64,000 nt of DNA from Posidonia oceanica (taxonomy: Eukaryota; Streptophyta; Magnoliopsida; Alismatales; Posidoniaceae): contig JAZBRS010000035.1 of assembly GCA_037176725.1 (NCBI GenBank), positions 47,440,001 to 47,504,000 on the forward strand, written 5' to 3'. The notes under the pieces were generated by a model. It ran no database searches. It was given only the letters and a program-made list of their open reading frames with translations, and was not told the origin of the DNA. How positions within the stretch are numbered: the stretch's first letter is position 1; each line of letters starts with the position of its first letter. Made by a program: the position numbers and the translations under genes. Positions 45,301-56,939 of the stretch are shown in pieces.

Positions 45301-47078
45301 CGGCGCGTAAGGACGGACAGGTGGGAGGACAGCGATGTGTCGACTGCAGAAAGCTGGTTGTGTCGGAGAGAAAAAAAAAAAGACCAGAGAAGAAGCGAGA
45401 GAGGAAGAAGAAGGGAAGAGGAGGAGAAGTCGGCCGTGGGCCGGGCCTATGCGAAAAAAGAAAGAAAAAATAAAGAGAAAGAAAGAAGGAGGAGGGAGGT
45501 CAGGTGGGCCGGACCAAAAAGAAAAAGAGAAATTGAAAGGAAGAGAAGAAAGAAAAGAGGAAGAGAAAGGAGAGAAATAAATAAATAAATAAAAAGAGAT
45601 AAAATAAAATAAAAATAGGAAAGGTTTTTTAGAGTGATTGTGTTTTAAGTTGGGGCCTTGATTGAGTTTTTTAATAATTGTTTTTTATTAATTAGTTGGG
45701 TTTAGAGAGATTTAGTTTTGATTAGGGTTTTTAGAGTTTTGTTTACTTTGATTTGTTTTTGATTTTGATTAAATGTTTGTTAAGTCTTTTAAGTTGTTTT
45801 CTAATTATGTTTTCCTTGTTAAGTACCTGGGATGTTAATTAGGATTTTAAAGTTTGTTTTAAACTGAGTAGAGTGGGTTTTGGATTTTTTATTTTGGTCC
45901 TTTTTGGTTTAAGTCTTTTTGATTTGTTTTTTGATTTTTGTTTGTTGAGTTCTTTTAACTAATTTCTTTTTTGTTAGGTCTTCTTGTTAAGTTTTTAGTT
46001 GGGTGTTTCTGGATTCTTGATTGTTTGTTATTATCATTATTTTCCCTCTTTTTTTTTAATTAGGTTTTCGAGTTGTTCTTCTTATATTTGTTAGGTTTCT
46101 TCTTTTCTCCTTAATTAGTCGTCTTGGTACTTTTTAATTGTTTTCGATTGTCTTTTCAGTAAGGTTCTTACTTTGACTTGTTTTGATTGCTTTTTGGTTT
46201 TTTTCTTGATTTTACAGCATTTTCTTTTGGTTGGTTTCGCATTTTTTAGTTGCATTCTTGGTTTCCCTTTTTAGCTGGATTTAGTTAGGCTTTTGTTTTT
46301 TAATTGTTTGGTTAGTTTTTTAATTATTTCTTTTTAGGATTTTGACTTGTTTCTCCTTTGTTTTGGAGTTTTAAAGGTTTTCAAAGGTTTTTCAAGGTTT
46401 TGTAAGAGAAGAGAAGAGGAAATTAGAAAGGAGAGGAAATGGGAGAAATGGAGGAATAAATGGGAAAGAGAGGAGTTGAAGGAAAATAATTTTTCGAAAA
46501 TCAAAGAAAATGGTAAAAATAAGATAAAAATAGGAATAAGATTGAGAACAGATGGAAGCACAAGGGGGGCCCACAGTCAGGCAAAAAAGAGGGAGAAAAG
46601 GAGGTGAAAAGGAGGAGGATAATCAGGAGAGAGAGAGGAGAGAGAAAAGAATAATCTAGGAGAGAGAAAAGGATAATTTGGGCAAAAGGAGGTCTTAGAG
46701 GTTTCGAAAAGGGGTGAAATTTGGTGGGTGTGTAGTCTAGGGTCTCTAGTATTAGTCCCAGCGTTTCGGTTTAGTTTTGAGAAAGTTTTGGAAGGATTTT
46801 GAGGTGTAGAAAAATGGTAGTTTTGCCTAAGTTTCCTAGGGTTTTTGGGAGTGGTTTTGGTTTGAAATTTTAAGGACTTTTTGGTGGATTTGCTAAGTTG
46901 GGAAGGGTGAGTTTTCCTATGGTTTTTAGGTTCGAGAAAGGGGTGTAATCTTAGGTTGAATTTGGGCTTGTTTTGAGGGGAAAGAGGAAAGGAAAGGTGC
47001 GGGTTTAGACCTAGATTTGGGTTCAGAAGCCACCAGAAGATTCCAATTGATTTAGCCTGTCAAAATGGGGTGTCAACA

Positions 47079-47083
47079 ATTGT
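47079..47083. repeat. TSD of solo LTR2, right
   Basis: ATTGT, matching 41518-41522. Confidence 0.92.
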
Positions 47084-48314
47084 TAATGGTTCTTAAGTTT
47101 TTGTCTTCTTTTTTAATTATTAATTGTTTAAGTTTTCCTTTTAATTGTTTTCTCAAAGTTTTTTAATTGTTTTGATTATTCAAGTTTTTCTTAAGTCTTT
47201 CTTTTTTATTTCCTAGGTTTTCTTAATTGTTTTCTAGGTTTTCTTCTCTTTTTCTTTTTTAATTGTTTTTCGATTTTCTTGATTGTTCTTTAAGTTTGTT
47301 TTAAATTTTTCCTTAATTCTTTTTCAAGTTTGTTCTTTTTATTGTTTGTTTTTTCCTTTTTTCCTTTTTTAAAGTCTAGAATTAGGGTTTTTCTAGGTCT
47401 ATTTTAATTAGTCTCTTTCTTTTGTTTGTTTTAATTATGTTATTCTTTTTTTTGTTTTAATTGCATTTTTCTTTTGTTTGTTTGAATTGTATTTTTCTTT
47501 TGTTTGTTTTTAATTGTATTAGATTGTGTTCTTAGTTTTTAGTTGCCTTTTAGCTGGATTTTTCTTCTAATTGTTTGTTTAAGTTTTTTAATTGTTTTTT
47601 AAGGTTTTGATTTGTTTCTTCTTGTGTTTCCTTTTTTAATTAGAGTTTTAGGGTTTAATGTGGAAAAAAGGAAAAGAAAGAAGGAAAGAAAGAAGGAAAG
47701 AAAGAGAAAAAGAAAGGGAGAAGGAAAGAAAGAAAGGGAGGGAAGGAAAGAAATTAAAGATTAAATGACATGGGATAAAATAAAATGAAATAAAAATAAA
47801 GATAAAATAAAGGGAAGAAAGAGGCATAAGTGGGGAGGAGCAAGAATGAGGTGGGCCCACTGGAGAGCAAGGAAAGAAGGAGAATAAGAAGGAGGATAAA
47901 GAGGAGAGAGAAAAGACTAATCAGGAGAGAGAAAAGGATAATCAGGAGAGATGAGAAGGATAAAGACTTGGATTTGGAGTGGTTTTGGGTGAGTGTGTGA
48001 CCTAGGGTTTCTAAGGTTTGACCAAGGGTTTGAAGTGGGATTTTGGGAGGTTTTTGGAATGATTTTGGGTTTAGAAAAAGGGTGGTTTTACCTATGTTTT
48101 CAAGGGTTTTTGGGAGTAGTTTTGGTGGGAGATTCTTAGGATTTTTGGATGTTTTTGGGTTGGAAAAGGGGTGTAGTTCTAGGTTTGTTTTTGGGATTTG
48201 TTTTGGGGTTTTGGTTTGAAAAGAAGAGTGTGATTTTGGGTTTAGGTTAAAGTTTGGTTCAGAAGCCACCAGAGAGATTCCACTAATTCAGCCTGTCAAA
48301 ATGGGGTGTCTACA
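47084..48314 (-). mobile_element. 5' LTR of element B, part 3 (U3 start)
   Basis: It aligns with 676-1897 of the 3' LTR. T-rich, then a GA tract (47660-47960), then G-rich. It ends at the LTR terminus (TGTAGACACCCC on the minus strand) at 48314. Instead of host DNA, a PPT follows directly. Confidence 0.88.
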
Positions 48315-48327
48315 GATGCCCCTCCCT
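48315..48327 (-). promoter_or_regulatory. PPT of element D fragment
   Basis: AGGGAGGGGCATC on the minus strand abuts the outer end of B's 5' LTR, so this LTR also serves as the 3' LTR of another element. Confidence 0.8.
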
Positions 48328-48387
48328 GAGCGAGGTCAAGCGAAGCGAGGCCACTGCCCAGGGTTGACAAGACACCCCACTAGGCTG
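48315..48387 (-). mobile_element. element D: 73-bp internal fragment
   Basis: It is homologous to 1898-1970 of B with a few substitutions. It is cut off at a GCG microhomology where C's LTR remnant begins. Confidence 0.75.
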
Positions 48388-48467
48388 GCGGGTTTGGACC
48401 TAGATTTGGGTTCAGAAGCCACTAGAAGATTCCAATTGATTCAGCCTGTCAAATTGGGGTGTCAACG
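48388..48467 (-). mobile_element. 3' LTR remnant of element C (~80 bp)
   Basis: It matches the outermost 78 bp of solo LTR2 (47000-47078), including AGCCTGTCAAA and GGTGTCAAC. The remaining ~5.5 kb of the LTR is missing. Confidence 0.8.
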
Positions 48468-48480
48468 GATGCCCCTCCCT
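48468..48480 (-). promoter_or_regulatory. PPT of element C
   Basis: AGGGAGGGGCATC on the minus strand, adjoining the LTR remnant. Confidence 0.85.
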
Positions 48481-49041
48481 GAGCGAGGTCAAGCGAAGCG
48501 AGGCCGCTGCTCAGGGTTGACGAGACACCCCATCTGACCGACGGGAGCAGAGGATTGCTATCGGCGTGAGCCACTTATTCGGCAGATGCACCGAACGTCA
48601 TAGATCGTTGTCGCAATGCAAAGTGCAGGTGCAGATGGATGAAATGCAATGTATGTAGTACATGCTAATGCGGATGTAATGCAAAAGTTAGTGCTGGAGT
48701 TAGTACAGATGGGGAAGCCGAAACAATGCGGATGATACCGATGATGCGGGGATGCTTTAGACTAGCTTGCGACGTTGCGCGACTGAAGAGTTGATGCAAC
48801 AGGATGCTGAAGGGGGAGCTGCAGCGTGACGCGGAACTTGGTGGTAAGTCCAAACCTGCGCAGCAAGGAGGAAACAAAAGGCAGCTTGTTCTTGCCCGAG
48901 GGAGCAAGCAAGCAAGGCGGCTGGAGCCGCGTAGAAAAGGGGTAACCAAAACTACAGAGGTGCGACGGGAGAGGGGGACCCTCTCCTGACGCGGAGGGAT
49001 GCGAGGCTCCGTCTTTTGGGACGAAGTCGCGCGAAGGAGGT
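48481..49041 (-). other. 3' UTR of element C, PPT-proximal
   Basis: Non-coding. It is homologous to the B segments 1911-2091 plus 16226-16550. It represents B's sequence without element A, although the exact target is slightly diverged (near 48650). Confidence 0.7.
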
Positions 49042-49895
49042 GATAAGTTATCGGACTTATCGGTCGGGGGGATGAGTTTCGGATCATCAGCCGAGAGTGA
49101 TAGTTTACGGTCCTATCAACCGAAAGCGATAGTTTACGGTCCTATCAACCGGAAGGTGCAGTTGTGAGTGATAGTTACTGGATATCAGCCGTATAACATG
49201 GTTGCAGGTGATAGTTTTGGATATCAGCCCAGGATGAGTTTTGGATCATCAGCTAGAGAATGATAGTTTACGGTCCTATCAACCGGAAAAGGGCAAACCA
49301 TGAGTGATAATTACTGGATATCAGCCGTATAACACAACTGCGGGATAGTTTTGGATCATCAGCCAGCGAATGATAGTTTACGGTCCTATCAACCGGAAAG
49401 AGTAGTGATTGATTGCTTGATTGATTGATTAATTGATTGATTGATTGACTAATTGATTGGTTGGGAAGGGATTGATAAGATATCGGACTTATCGGCCGGC
49501 AAAGAGAAAGGGGTGATAAGATATCGGACTTATCGGCCGACAAAGGGGGAATAAAGGAATGATAAGATATCGGACTTATCGGCCAGCAAAGAAAAAGGGG
49601 TGATAAGATATCGGACTTATCGGCCGGCAAAGAGGGAATAAAGGAATGATAAGATATCGGACTTATCGACCGGCAAAGAGAAAGGGGTGATAAGATATCG
49701 GACTTATCGGCCAGCAAATGAATAAAAGAATAGAATGATAAGATATCGGACTTATCAGCCGACAAAGAGGGGATAAAGGAATGATAAGATGTCGGACTTA
49801 TCGACCGGCAAAAGGAAAGAGATGATGAGATATCGGACTCATCGGCTAGTAAAAGGAAAGAGATGATAAGATATCGGACTTATCGGCCGGCAAAG
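49042..49895. repeat. hairpin-repeat array in 3' UTR of element C
   Basis: The first part mixes GATGA/TCATC, GATAG/CTATC and GATA/TATC units as in B. From 49473 there are ten larger units with stem GATAAG/CTTATC around ATATCGGA, followed by GGCCGGCAAAG and alternating spacers. One unit near 49825 has GATGAG paired with CTCATC, changed on both sides. Confidence 0.85.
49403..49456. repeat. (GATT)n microsatellite
   Basis: About 12 imperfect GATT/AATT units between the two parts of the hairpin array. A three-copy version is at 17502-17513 in B. Confidence 0.85.
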
Positions 49896-50347
49896 AGAAA
49901 GAGATGATACGGATGAGATACCGCAGGGCATCTGAAAAGATGCCCCTGTATCAGGATGATACCAGGGGTCAGCCGAGGCGTCCCTGGCATCGAAAAGCGA
50001 AGGATGGACAAAGCTAACGTGTTTGTCAAACGGGTAGTTTGGGGTACCAGCCCGACAGAGACTCAATTGGGGATGCCTGGTAGCAAGATTTGACGGCATG
50101 GGTCCGCAGAGGTCTTGGAGTCTGGGTTGTTTGCTGAGGACTTTCCTGTATCATGTGGGCAACAAGTCTGGCCAGGGGCCTTAGGATATGATGGGTAAGG
50201 AGCATGGAATGCATTAGGCAGCTTTGAAATGCGAGTGGCCAGCACAAAACACTTTTGCATTGATAGAACTGCTGGTTACACGCCTGTGGTAGGCCAGAAA
50301 ATACAACATGACTTGAAAGGAAACTAGGTAACAGCTGCATAACGGCT
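49896..50347 (-). other. 3' UTR of element C between array and extra ORF
   Basis: It contains a hairpin GCATC/GATGC (49928-49943), then CCCCTGTATC pairing with GATACCAGGGG (to about 49968), and a class 2 hairpin GGTA/TACC around GTTTGGGG (near 50034). Non-coding. Confidence 0.6.
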
Positions 50348-51550
50348 CTAGCTGGTTCGGGCCTTCTTTGATATTCCAGAGTCAGGGAACAAGGGACCGC
50401 TTGGCGGGATTTCATCGATGGGCCAGAGGTCCTGCTCCTCGGTGATGTACTCAAGGGTACACCCTATGCCTCTCGTAGCCGCGATGTCTGTTGATCGCAC
50501 TCCATGCTGCATCAGATTGGCTAGTTCCTTTGTTGGGGCAGTTGTACTGAGGGGATATGCTTGAAGGAGCCTAGGTGCTGTGCTGTCTATAAAGGCGTCC
50601 TGCTGGAAACCGAACTGGCGCATGACCCTGATAGGGTGGTATTCCACACCCGCGGTGAATCCTGTTAGTACAACCAGCCGCATGTCCCGTGTGCTGAAGA
50701 AGACAGTGAATGGTTCGGCCATGGAAGGGATGATGCGCCAGGTTACTGTGTCGTCTGTCAGTCCTGATAGCCTTTCGTATTCTTCCTTGACGCTCTTGAC
50801 TGTCTTGACATGGCCGCTATTGCAGTAGGCCTCGAAAGCATGTACCTGGGGGCGCAGAAGGTCTATCTCGGTGTGTGCGGCTAGCCAGACCTGAATAAGT
50901 GCTCCGCAACCATGAAAGTGGCGGCAGCGATGCGAAATGCGGTCCAGTCCGCGGTATGTTTCTGCCAGAACAACCGGTGCCAGGTCTATCTGGCGAGTCA
51001 CCACAGCGAGTGCTATTTCAACGATCTCGATGGCCACCGTCGCCTTACCATGAGTAAAGACAAGCTCGCCTAGGAAACGGGTAACAAATCCCTAGAGCCA
51101 CAGCTTGTCTCCGAGTTCGACGCGCTTTTCCACAGTATCATCAAAATATGCTAGGCGAAGTAGGGGCGTGGGCCCGCTGGTGCAAATCAGTCTTTGCTGG
51201 CAACTTCGAGTAGAGAGCCCAGTCAGCTGTTTCAGGACCGCAATGTATCCGTCACGCCTCATGAAGATGGGCGGCCCCAAGATCTTGGAAAAGCCACAGA
51301 TCCGGCGCACTTCCTCCAGTGTAGGTGTCAGTTCAGTTCTGCCAAAACGGAAGACATGGTGTGCCGATTTCCAGAACCTTGCGGCAGTGCACAGAAGATG
51401 GCGGCTCACTTCTACGTCAGCAGCCTTCAACAATTTGGTTGGAATGCTCCATAGGCACAGCTTCTCGCAGTCATCTTTGGTAAGCTTGCCGATCCACTCT
51501 CGTAGGATCTCAGAACAGTGTGTCGGGGTCACTAGAGTGGGGAAACCCAT
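50348..51550 (-). pseudogene. plant-mobile-domain-like extra ORF of element C
   Basis: This is a 400-codon frame from Met 51550 (opening MGFPTLVTP) to the TGA at 50348, ending in SGISKKARTS. One in-frame TAG at 51092 replaces the Arg (CGG) of B. Conserved features are CSEILREW, KLTKDDCEKL, FWKSAHHVF, FGRTELTPTLEEVRRI, a central ALAVVTRQIDLAP helix-like block, and the C-terminal YHPIRVMRQFGFQQ that B's frameshift hides. It resembles the plant mobile domain / DUF7745 group by eye. In cellular relatives that domain acts in heterochromatin silencing (MAIN/MAIL1). Its role here is unknown. Confidence 0.65.
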
Positions 51551-52907
51551 TGCGTAGATTGCAGAACGCAGGCAGACAGCTGTCGCAAAATCTTCAGGTA
51601 CCTGTTACTAAGACTGTGAATTATCAGATCTCATACAGGTGCAAAACTACTAATTGAAAGCAGATTCTGAAGCTGGTAAAACAGTTCAACACATCCAACA
51701 GTAATCATTCAGATTATGGCAATTAGACACATATAAGCAAAGGGATTCTGTTGGCGCGGCGGGGACTAGCAGGAGTTCTGGGTCGTCGCAGCCCGATGAT
51801 GCCAACGTGTGCTGAGTAGGGGTACTGTCTCGGTGCTAGAGCAAGCTTTGCAAAGTGGAATGATTAGAGGGAAGGGAGATGATTGGAAATGCGGATGTAT
51901 GCATGATTTTTGATCGGTGTGGTTTGCCCTCAGCATCGGAGTGCTTTGGTGCCTGCTGTACCGGAAGGGAGCGGTCCTTGACTCACTAGACTCTACTCAG
52001 ACCCCTAACTTGTTGGTGGCACTCCGGGAAAAGGTGTTGGTGATGTTTGGTGATGGTGTAGAGAGGACGGACTCCATGCCAAACTCTCAAGGACTTACAC
52101 TCACTCCTACCTTTTCCTCCCCTTTTTATGTGTGTAGGGCTCTCCTCATTCCTATTTTGGAAATAAGGAGGACCTGGCCGGAACTTTGACTCTTCTCTGG
52201 GGTAGGTGAAAGGTGCGGAATTATCCTGCCTGCCTTCATTTTTGGAGTTGACTTTTGTTCTTCTCCTTTTCCTTTTCTGTCATTCTCTTTTTTCTTTTCT
52301 ATCATTCTCTCCTTTTTTGTTTTTTTTTTTCTTTCTTTTCTTTTTTTTTTCATTCTTTTTCCTTTTTTTCCTTTTTTTTTTTTCAGGCTTGCAGGTTTCC
52401 GCTATCCCTACCCTAGGGGAAATGGGTGTCTGATTTCTGAGCCGTAGGGTTAGGGCCCTTCGGGTACTGACTTTTGGCTCTCTCTTTCTTTCTTTTCTTG
52501 CGCATCTAGGCTTAAACATGTATTCCTTTCTGGCTAATGCCTAGCATTCTTCTAGGAGTGTAAGTCCTTAGATGTTTGGGCATTTCGCCCGCTCTCACTG
52601 AGTAGTGGCTCCCTCACTAGCTAAGACATCTAAGTAGTGTCAGGTGAGGTCGGGAGACTCCTTCCGCAGCAAGCAAGCACTTCCGGTTTTCATCACCGGG
52701 CGATATGCAATGCATGATTTAAGAGGATGACGATGAGGATTGTAAAAGGGGTGAGAGAAGGAATGTACGGGAATGCCGTGATGACAGAAAGTGCAGGAGA
52801 TAGGATGAAGTGATGTGTGGGGGAGATAAGGCGTAAAGAGGTACAAAAACATGCAAGTGGTGGGAGTACGACAGGTGGGACGAACGATCCGCAATGGTTG
52901 CTCCCAG
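51551..52907 (-). other. spacer between integrase and extra ORF of element C
   Basis: Non-coding. It includes a ~180-bp pyrimidine tract (52205-52385), which is purine-rich in element sense, and a CAG|GTACCTG boundary near 51600 upstream of the extra ORF. It matches 19410-20703 of B. Confidence 0.5.
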
Positions 52908-54773
52908 CTACTGATAGTACTTCTTGAGGTAGCACAAGTTGACCGGCTCAGACTGCTCGACCTGGTCCATGTCCTCAAGAGTTACCGTGCCACCTGAGAA
53001 GATCTGTTTAACCACGAATGGGCCATGCCAGTTAGGTCGGAATTTGCCTCGACCGTCGGGTAAATGAATGGCGCGCAGAACAAGATCCCCTGGCTGGAAG
53101 CTTCTAGGCCGGACTTTCTTCAAGAACGCTTTAGCCATTCGTTTCTGGTAACAATGAGCATTATGCATAGCTTGTAGTCTGTGCTCATCAATCAAATTCA
53201 GTTGGACGCAGCGGTCTTCGACCCATTCTGCCTCTTCCAACTCAACTTCTCGTAGGATCTGTAGTGAGGAGATCTCTACTTCGACGGGTAATACCGCTTC
53301 CATGCCGTACACCAGAGAGTACAGGGTGGCTCCTGTTGAGGTCCGGATCGATGTCCTGTACGCCCAGAGCGCGTACGGGAGCTTATCATGCCAATCCTTG
53401 TGGATTTCCGCCATCTTCTTCATGATTTTAATAATATTTTTGTTAGCAGACTCCACCGCTCCATTCATCTGTGGCCGATAAGGCGAGGACCTGTGATGCT
53501 TGATCTTGAGACTCCGCAGGTACTCCTCAGTTCTTTTGGCGATGAAGTTCGTGCCATTATCAGAGATGATAGAGTACGAGACCCCGTATCGGGCAACGAT
53601 ATTGTTCCTGACAAACTTTTCTGTTGCCACTGCGGTGACTGTCTTATAGGAGACTGCCTCCACCCACTTAGTGAAGTAGTCAATCGCCACCATGATGAAG
53701 CGATGACCGTTCGAAGCGGCAGGGTGTATTGCGCCAATGACGTCAATCCCCCAGGTGGAGAAAGGCCATGGTGAGGACATGTTGTGCAGCTGATGAGGGG
53801 GAGCCTTGATAAAGTTACCATGGACCTGACAGTTATGGCATTTACGCACGAACCGGCAGCAGTCCGCCTCCATGGTTTGCCAGAAATATCCTTGGAGCAT
53901 GATCTTCTTGGCTAAGAGGACGCCGTTCATGTGCGGGCCACAGGTCCCTGCATGCACTTGAAGCATTAGCGTATCAGCCTCCGGCTTGTCCAGGCAGCGT
54001 AATAGCATCTGATTGTATGATCTTCTGTATAGCTGCCCAGCCTCTAATACATATTTTGACGCCAGACGCGCCAAAGTTCTCTTATCTTCTGCAGTGGTGC
54101 CAGGCGGAAGGCTGCCAGATTCCAGGAATGCTTTAATGTTGTGATACCATGGCCGCTCTCCTGCCAAATCTTCTTCCTCTACATTCATGCAATGCGTAGG
54201 CTCCTCTATGTAGGTAACTGACACATCTACCATGTTGTTTTCTGGTATACTGAGCCAAGATGCCAGGGTTGCTAGCACGTCTGCATACGCATTCTTTGCT
54301 CTGTTCATGTATGTGAAATTGATGCTCCTGAATTCTTCTATTAGCCTCAGCAAGCATTCGTGGTATGGCACAAGTTTCGGATCCTTTGTCTTCCAGTTGC
54401 CATTCACTTGAGAGATCACCAGCATGGCATCGCCATGCACACGCAACTTCTGCGCCTTATGCTCGAGGGTGACTTTCAAACCCAAGATGCACGCTTCATA
54501 TTCTGCTTCATTGTTCGTGCATGCGAAAGTCAACTTCCTCGCAAAAGGAATCATCTGCCCCTGGGGCGTGGTCAACACTGCGCCTATGCCTCGACCCTTT
54601 TTGTTGACAACGCCGTCAAAGTACAGTTGCCATTGCTCTTGCTCCTCAGGGTCTTTCTCCTCAGAGTCCTCCATTGCAAAGAGAATGTCCTCGTCAGGGA
54701 ACTGCGTCTGGAGTGGCTGATATTCAGGCAAAGGAAAATCAGCAAGGTGATCTGCCATAGCCTGGCCCTTCAT
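52908..54773 (-). pseudogene. pol: RNase H (archaeal-type) and integrase of element C, 621 codons open
   Basis: This is the longest open frame in the window and the 3' part of a broken pol. RNase H motifs are YFDG, NNEAEYEACILGL, HGDAMLVISQ and ADVLATLAS. Integrase follows with HHCC (VHAG, PHMNG, KCHNC), D in WGIDVIGAI, D in ISDNGTNF, E in NGAVES with exactly 35 residues between the last two, and the GPF module near the end. It terminates naturally at KKYYQ. The aRH and integrase catalytic residues look intact. Upstream it is separated from RT by a TAG at 54780, where B has the Gln codon, so the ATG at 54773 is not a true start. Confidence 0.9.
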
Positions 54774-54779
54774 AGACCT

Positions 54780-55967
54780 CTATGTGACGAAGGTGATGTC
54801 GTACTGAGATAACAACACCTGCCATTTGACACATCTGCCCACCAAAGCCGGCTTTTGGAAGAGAAACTTGATAGGATCATGCCGGCACAAGAGCTGAACT
54901 GGGTATGCCATCATGTAATGGCTCAGTTTCTGTGCGGCCCAGACAAGGGACAGACAGGTCTTCTCCATTGTGCTATACCTGGCCTCGCATTCATTAAACT
55001 TCTTGCTCAGGGAGTAGATGGCGCGCTCCTTCCTACCAGATTTGTCGTGCTGGCCCAAGACAGCGCCCATGGAATGCTGCGTGGTAGAAAGGTAGAGAAG
55101 CAAAGGTCTTCCTGGCGTGAGAGGGACCAAGACAGGAGGCTTGACCAGAAGTTGCTTGATTTTATCAAATGCGGCCTGGCACTCCTCGTTCCAGTCAATT
55201 TGTGCGTTCTTCTTCAGGAGCTTGAAAATAGGCTCGCAGATGAGCGTAAGCTGTGCAATGAAGCGACTAATATACTGTAAACGCCCAAGTAGGCCTCAAA
55301 CCTCCTTCTCAGTTCTAGGGGGTGGCATGTCCACGATGGCTTTTGCTTTCATCGGCTCCACTTCAATCCCCCTTTGGCTAACGATGTAGCCCAGAAGTTT
55401 GCCAGATGAAACCCCAAACACGCATTTACTGGGGTTAAGCCTCAGTCGGTATTTCCTCAATCGGTCAAAGAGCTTCTTCAGGCAAGCAAGGTGATCCTCA
55501 GGCTCTTTGGTCTTAGCAATCATGTCGTCTACATAGACCTCCACTTCTTGGTGCATGAGGTCGTGAAAAAGTATAGTCATGGCCCTCTGATAGGTTGCGC
55601 CAGCATTCTTCAACCCAAACGGCATAACTTGATAACAGAAGACCCCCCAAGGGGTGATGAATGAAGTCTTTTCCATATCTTCTTCTGCCATTTTGATCTG
55701 ATTATAGCCGGAGAAGCCGTCCATAAAGGATAGCATCTTGTGGCCCGCAGTGTTGTCGACTAGGACGTCAATGTGAGGCAATGGGAAGTCGTCCTTGGGG
55801 CTCGCCTTGTTCAGGTTCCGGTAGTCGATACATATCCGGATCCGACCATCCTTCTTAGGCACTGGCACGATGTTCGCAAGCCACTCAGGGTAAAGGACGA
55901 CCTTCAGAAAATTGACATCGAGCTGCTTCATTATCTCTTCCTTAATCATGAGCAGCCACTGTGGTCG
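54780..55967 (-). pseudogene. pol: reverse transcriptase and Gypsy RNase H of element C
   Basis: In the same frame as the downstream 621-codon stretch. Motifs are VPVPKKDGR, FMDGFSGYNQ, MPFGLKNAGATYQRAM and YVDD at 55524-55535. The Gypsy RNase H has LLLYLST without the usual catalytic Asp and SMGAVLGQ. TGA at 55296 replaces an Arg (CGA) of B, and TAG at 54780 replaces Gln. The RT catalytic residues are present. Confidence 0.92.
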
Positions 55968-56939
55968 TCATCTTCTCAGCTTCTGCTTTACTGGCTTGGC
56001 ATCTGGTTTCAAGGGCAAGTTATGGACCACTATTTCGACATCGAGGCCAACCATATCTTCATAAGTCCAGGCGAAGACATCTGCATACTCTTTCAGGAAC
56101 GCAATGAACTCTATTCTGGCCTGGGGTGACAGTAGGGCACTGATGCGAACTTCTTTGGTTTCTTCGGCTATGCCGAGGTTAACAACCTCTGTTTCTTCCT
56201 CAACATGCAGGTTGGGACCTTCTGGATCATCGTCATAGGGCCGGAACTCAGGCGATGGGTCATCATTCTCATCCTCGCCTGTATTGTCTTCTTCTCCGTA
56301 TGCAACAAGTTCCGAGATGATCTCCTTTTCGAAGGTGGGATTTGTTATATCAAAGGAGTGTAGATGTTCTGCTTCTTGGCCCTGGTGACGTCTCAGGATA
56401 GTCACGCCTACTCGAGTGTTTCTGTATCCTCGGTGCGCGACCTCTGTCTTGGTGACTTCCCGTGTCTGTTCTGCTGCTGATGACACTGCTGCATGCTCTG
56501 CTGATATTACTGAAGGCCTTGCCGACTCTGTGACTGATACTGCTGATGGCCCTGCTACTGAGACTACTGACAACTCTGTTACTGATTCTGCTTTCTGCTC
56601 TATTACTGCTGTTGCGTGATCTACTGGTGCTTCCTCTTCTGAGGCTGCTGATATGCTTGTGGAGGGCATGTCGGACTGGCGGCTAACCTGGATACTGCCG
56701 CTTGCTATCCTGCCCAAGTGAGGCATGTGGTGCACGAGCCACCTAGACCCACCTTCGGGTTGAAGGGTGATGAGCTCGTCTAGTCTGGGGGAGTGCGGCA
56801 TTACTGAATTTTTTTCCAGGACCAAGATGGGGGCGTGGTCCTCTCGCAGAGGAGGATCCGCAACCACGGCTTTTCCTTTCCTTTCTGCGGCTTGGTGCTG
56901 TGTCAGGTCTTCCGCTATGGACTCGAGCTGTTCTTAGTA
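55968..56939 (-). pseudogene. pol: protease-RT linker of element C, joined to gag by deletion
   Basis: An acidic, Ser/Glu/Val-rich linker ending with EYADVFAWTYEDM and a Lys-rich KPVKQKLRR. TGA at 55968 lies before RT; B also has a TGA here. At about 56940 the frame breaks off directly into gag-homologous sequence. Compared with B, about 3.8 kb (24755-28540) containing the gag C-terminus, zinc knuckle and protease is missing. Confidence 0.82.

Larger units (their letters stand above)
41523..47078 (-). mobile_element. solo LTR2 (5.6 kb, minus orientation)
   Basis: Low end TGTAGTAATCC, high end GGTGTCAACA, with a 5-bp TSD. No internal sequence remains. It contains the U5 block, a PBS-like 12-mer (41686-41697), a minisatellite of 19 units (42215-42795), a donor AAG|GTAAGT in LTR sense (42865-42874), ATGCAATTTT-rich sequence (43190-43580), a GC-rich island (43930-45300), a GA tract (45360-45600) and a T-rich part (45600-46340). 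From 43894 to 46060 it is almost identical to C's 5' LTR (61864-64000). Confidence 0.93.

Noticed and set aside
41518..47083. LTR2 as the missing 3' LTR of element C
   Set aside because: LTR2 has its own TSD within B's LTR, and C's actual 3' LTR stub is at 48388-48467.
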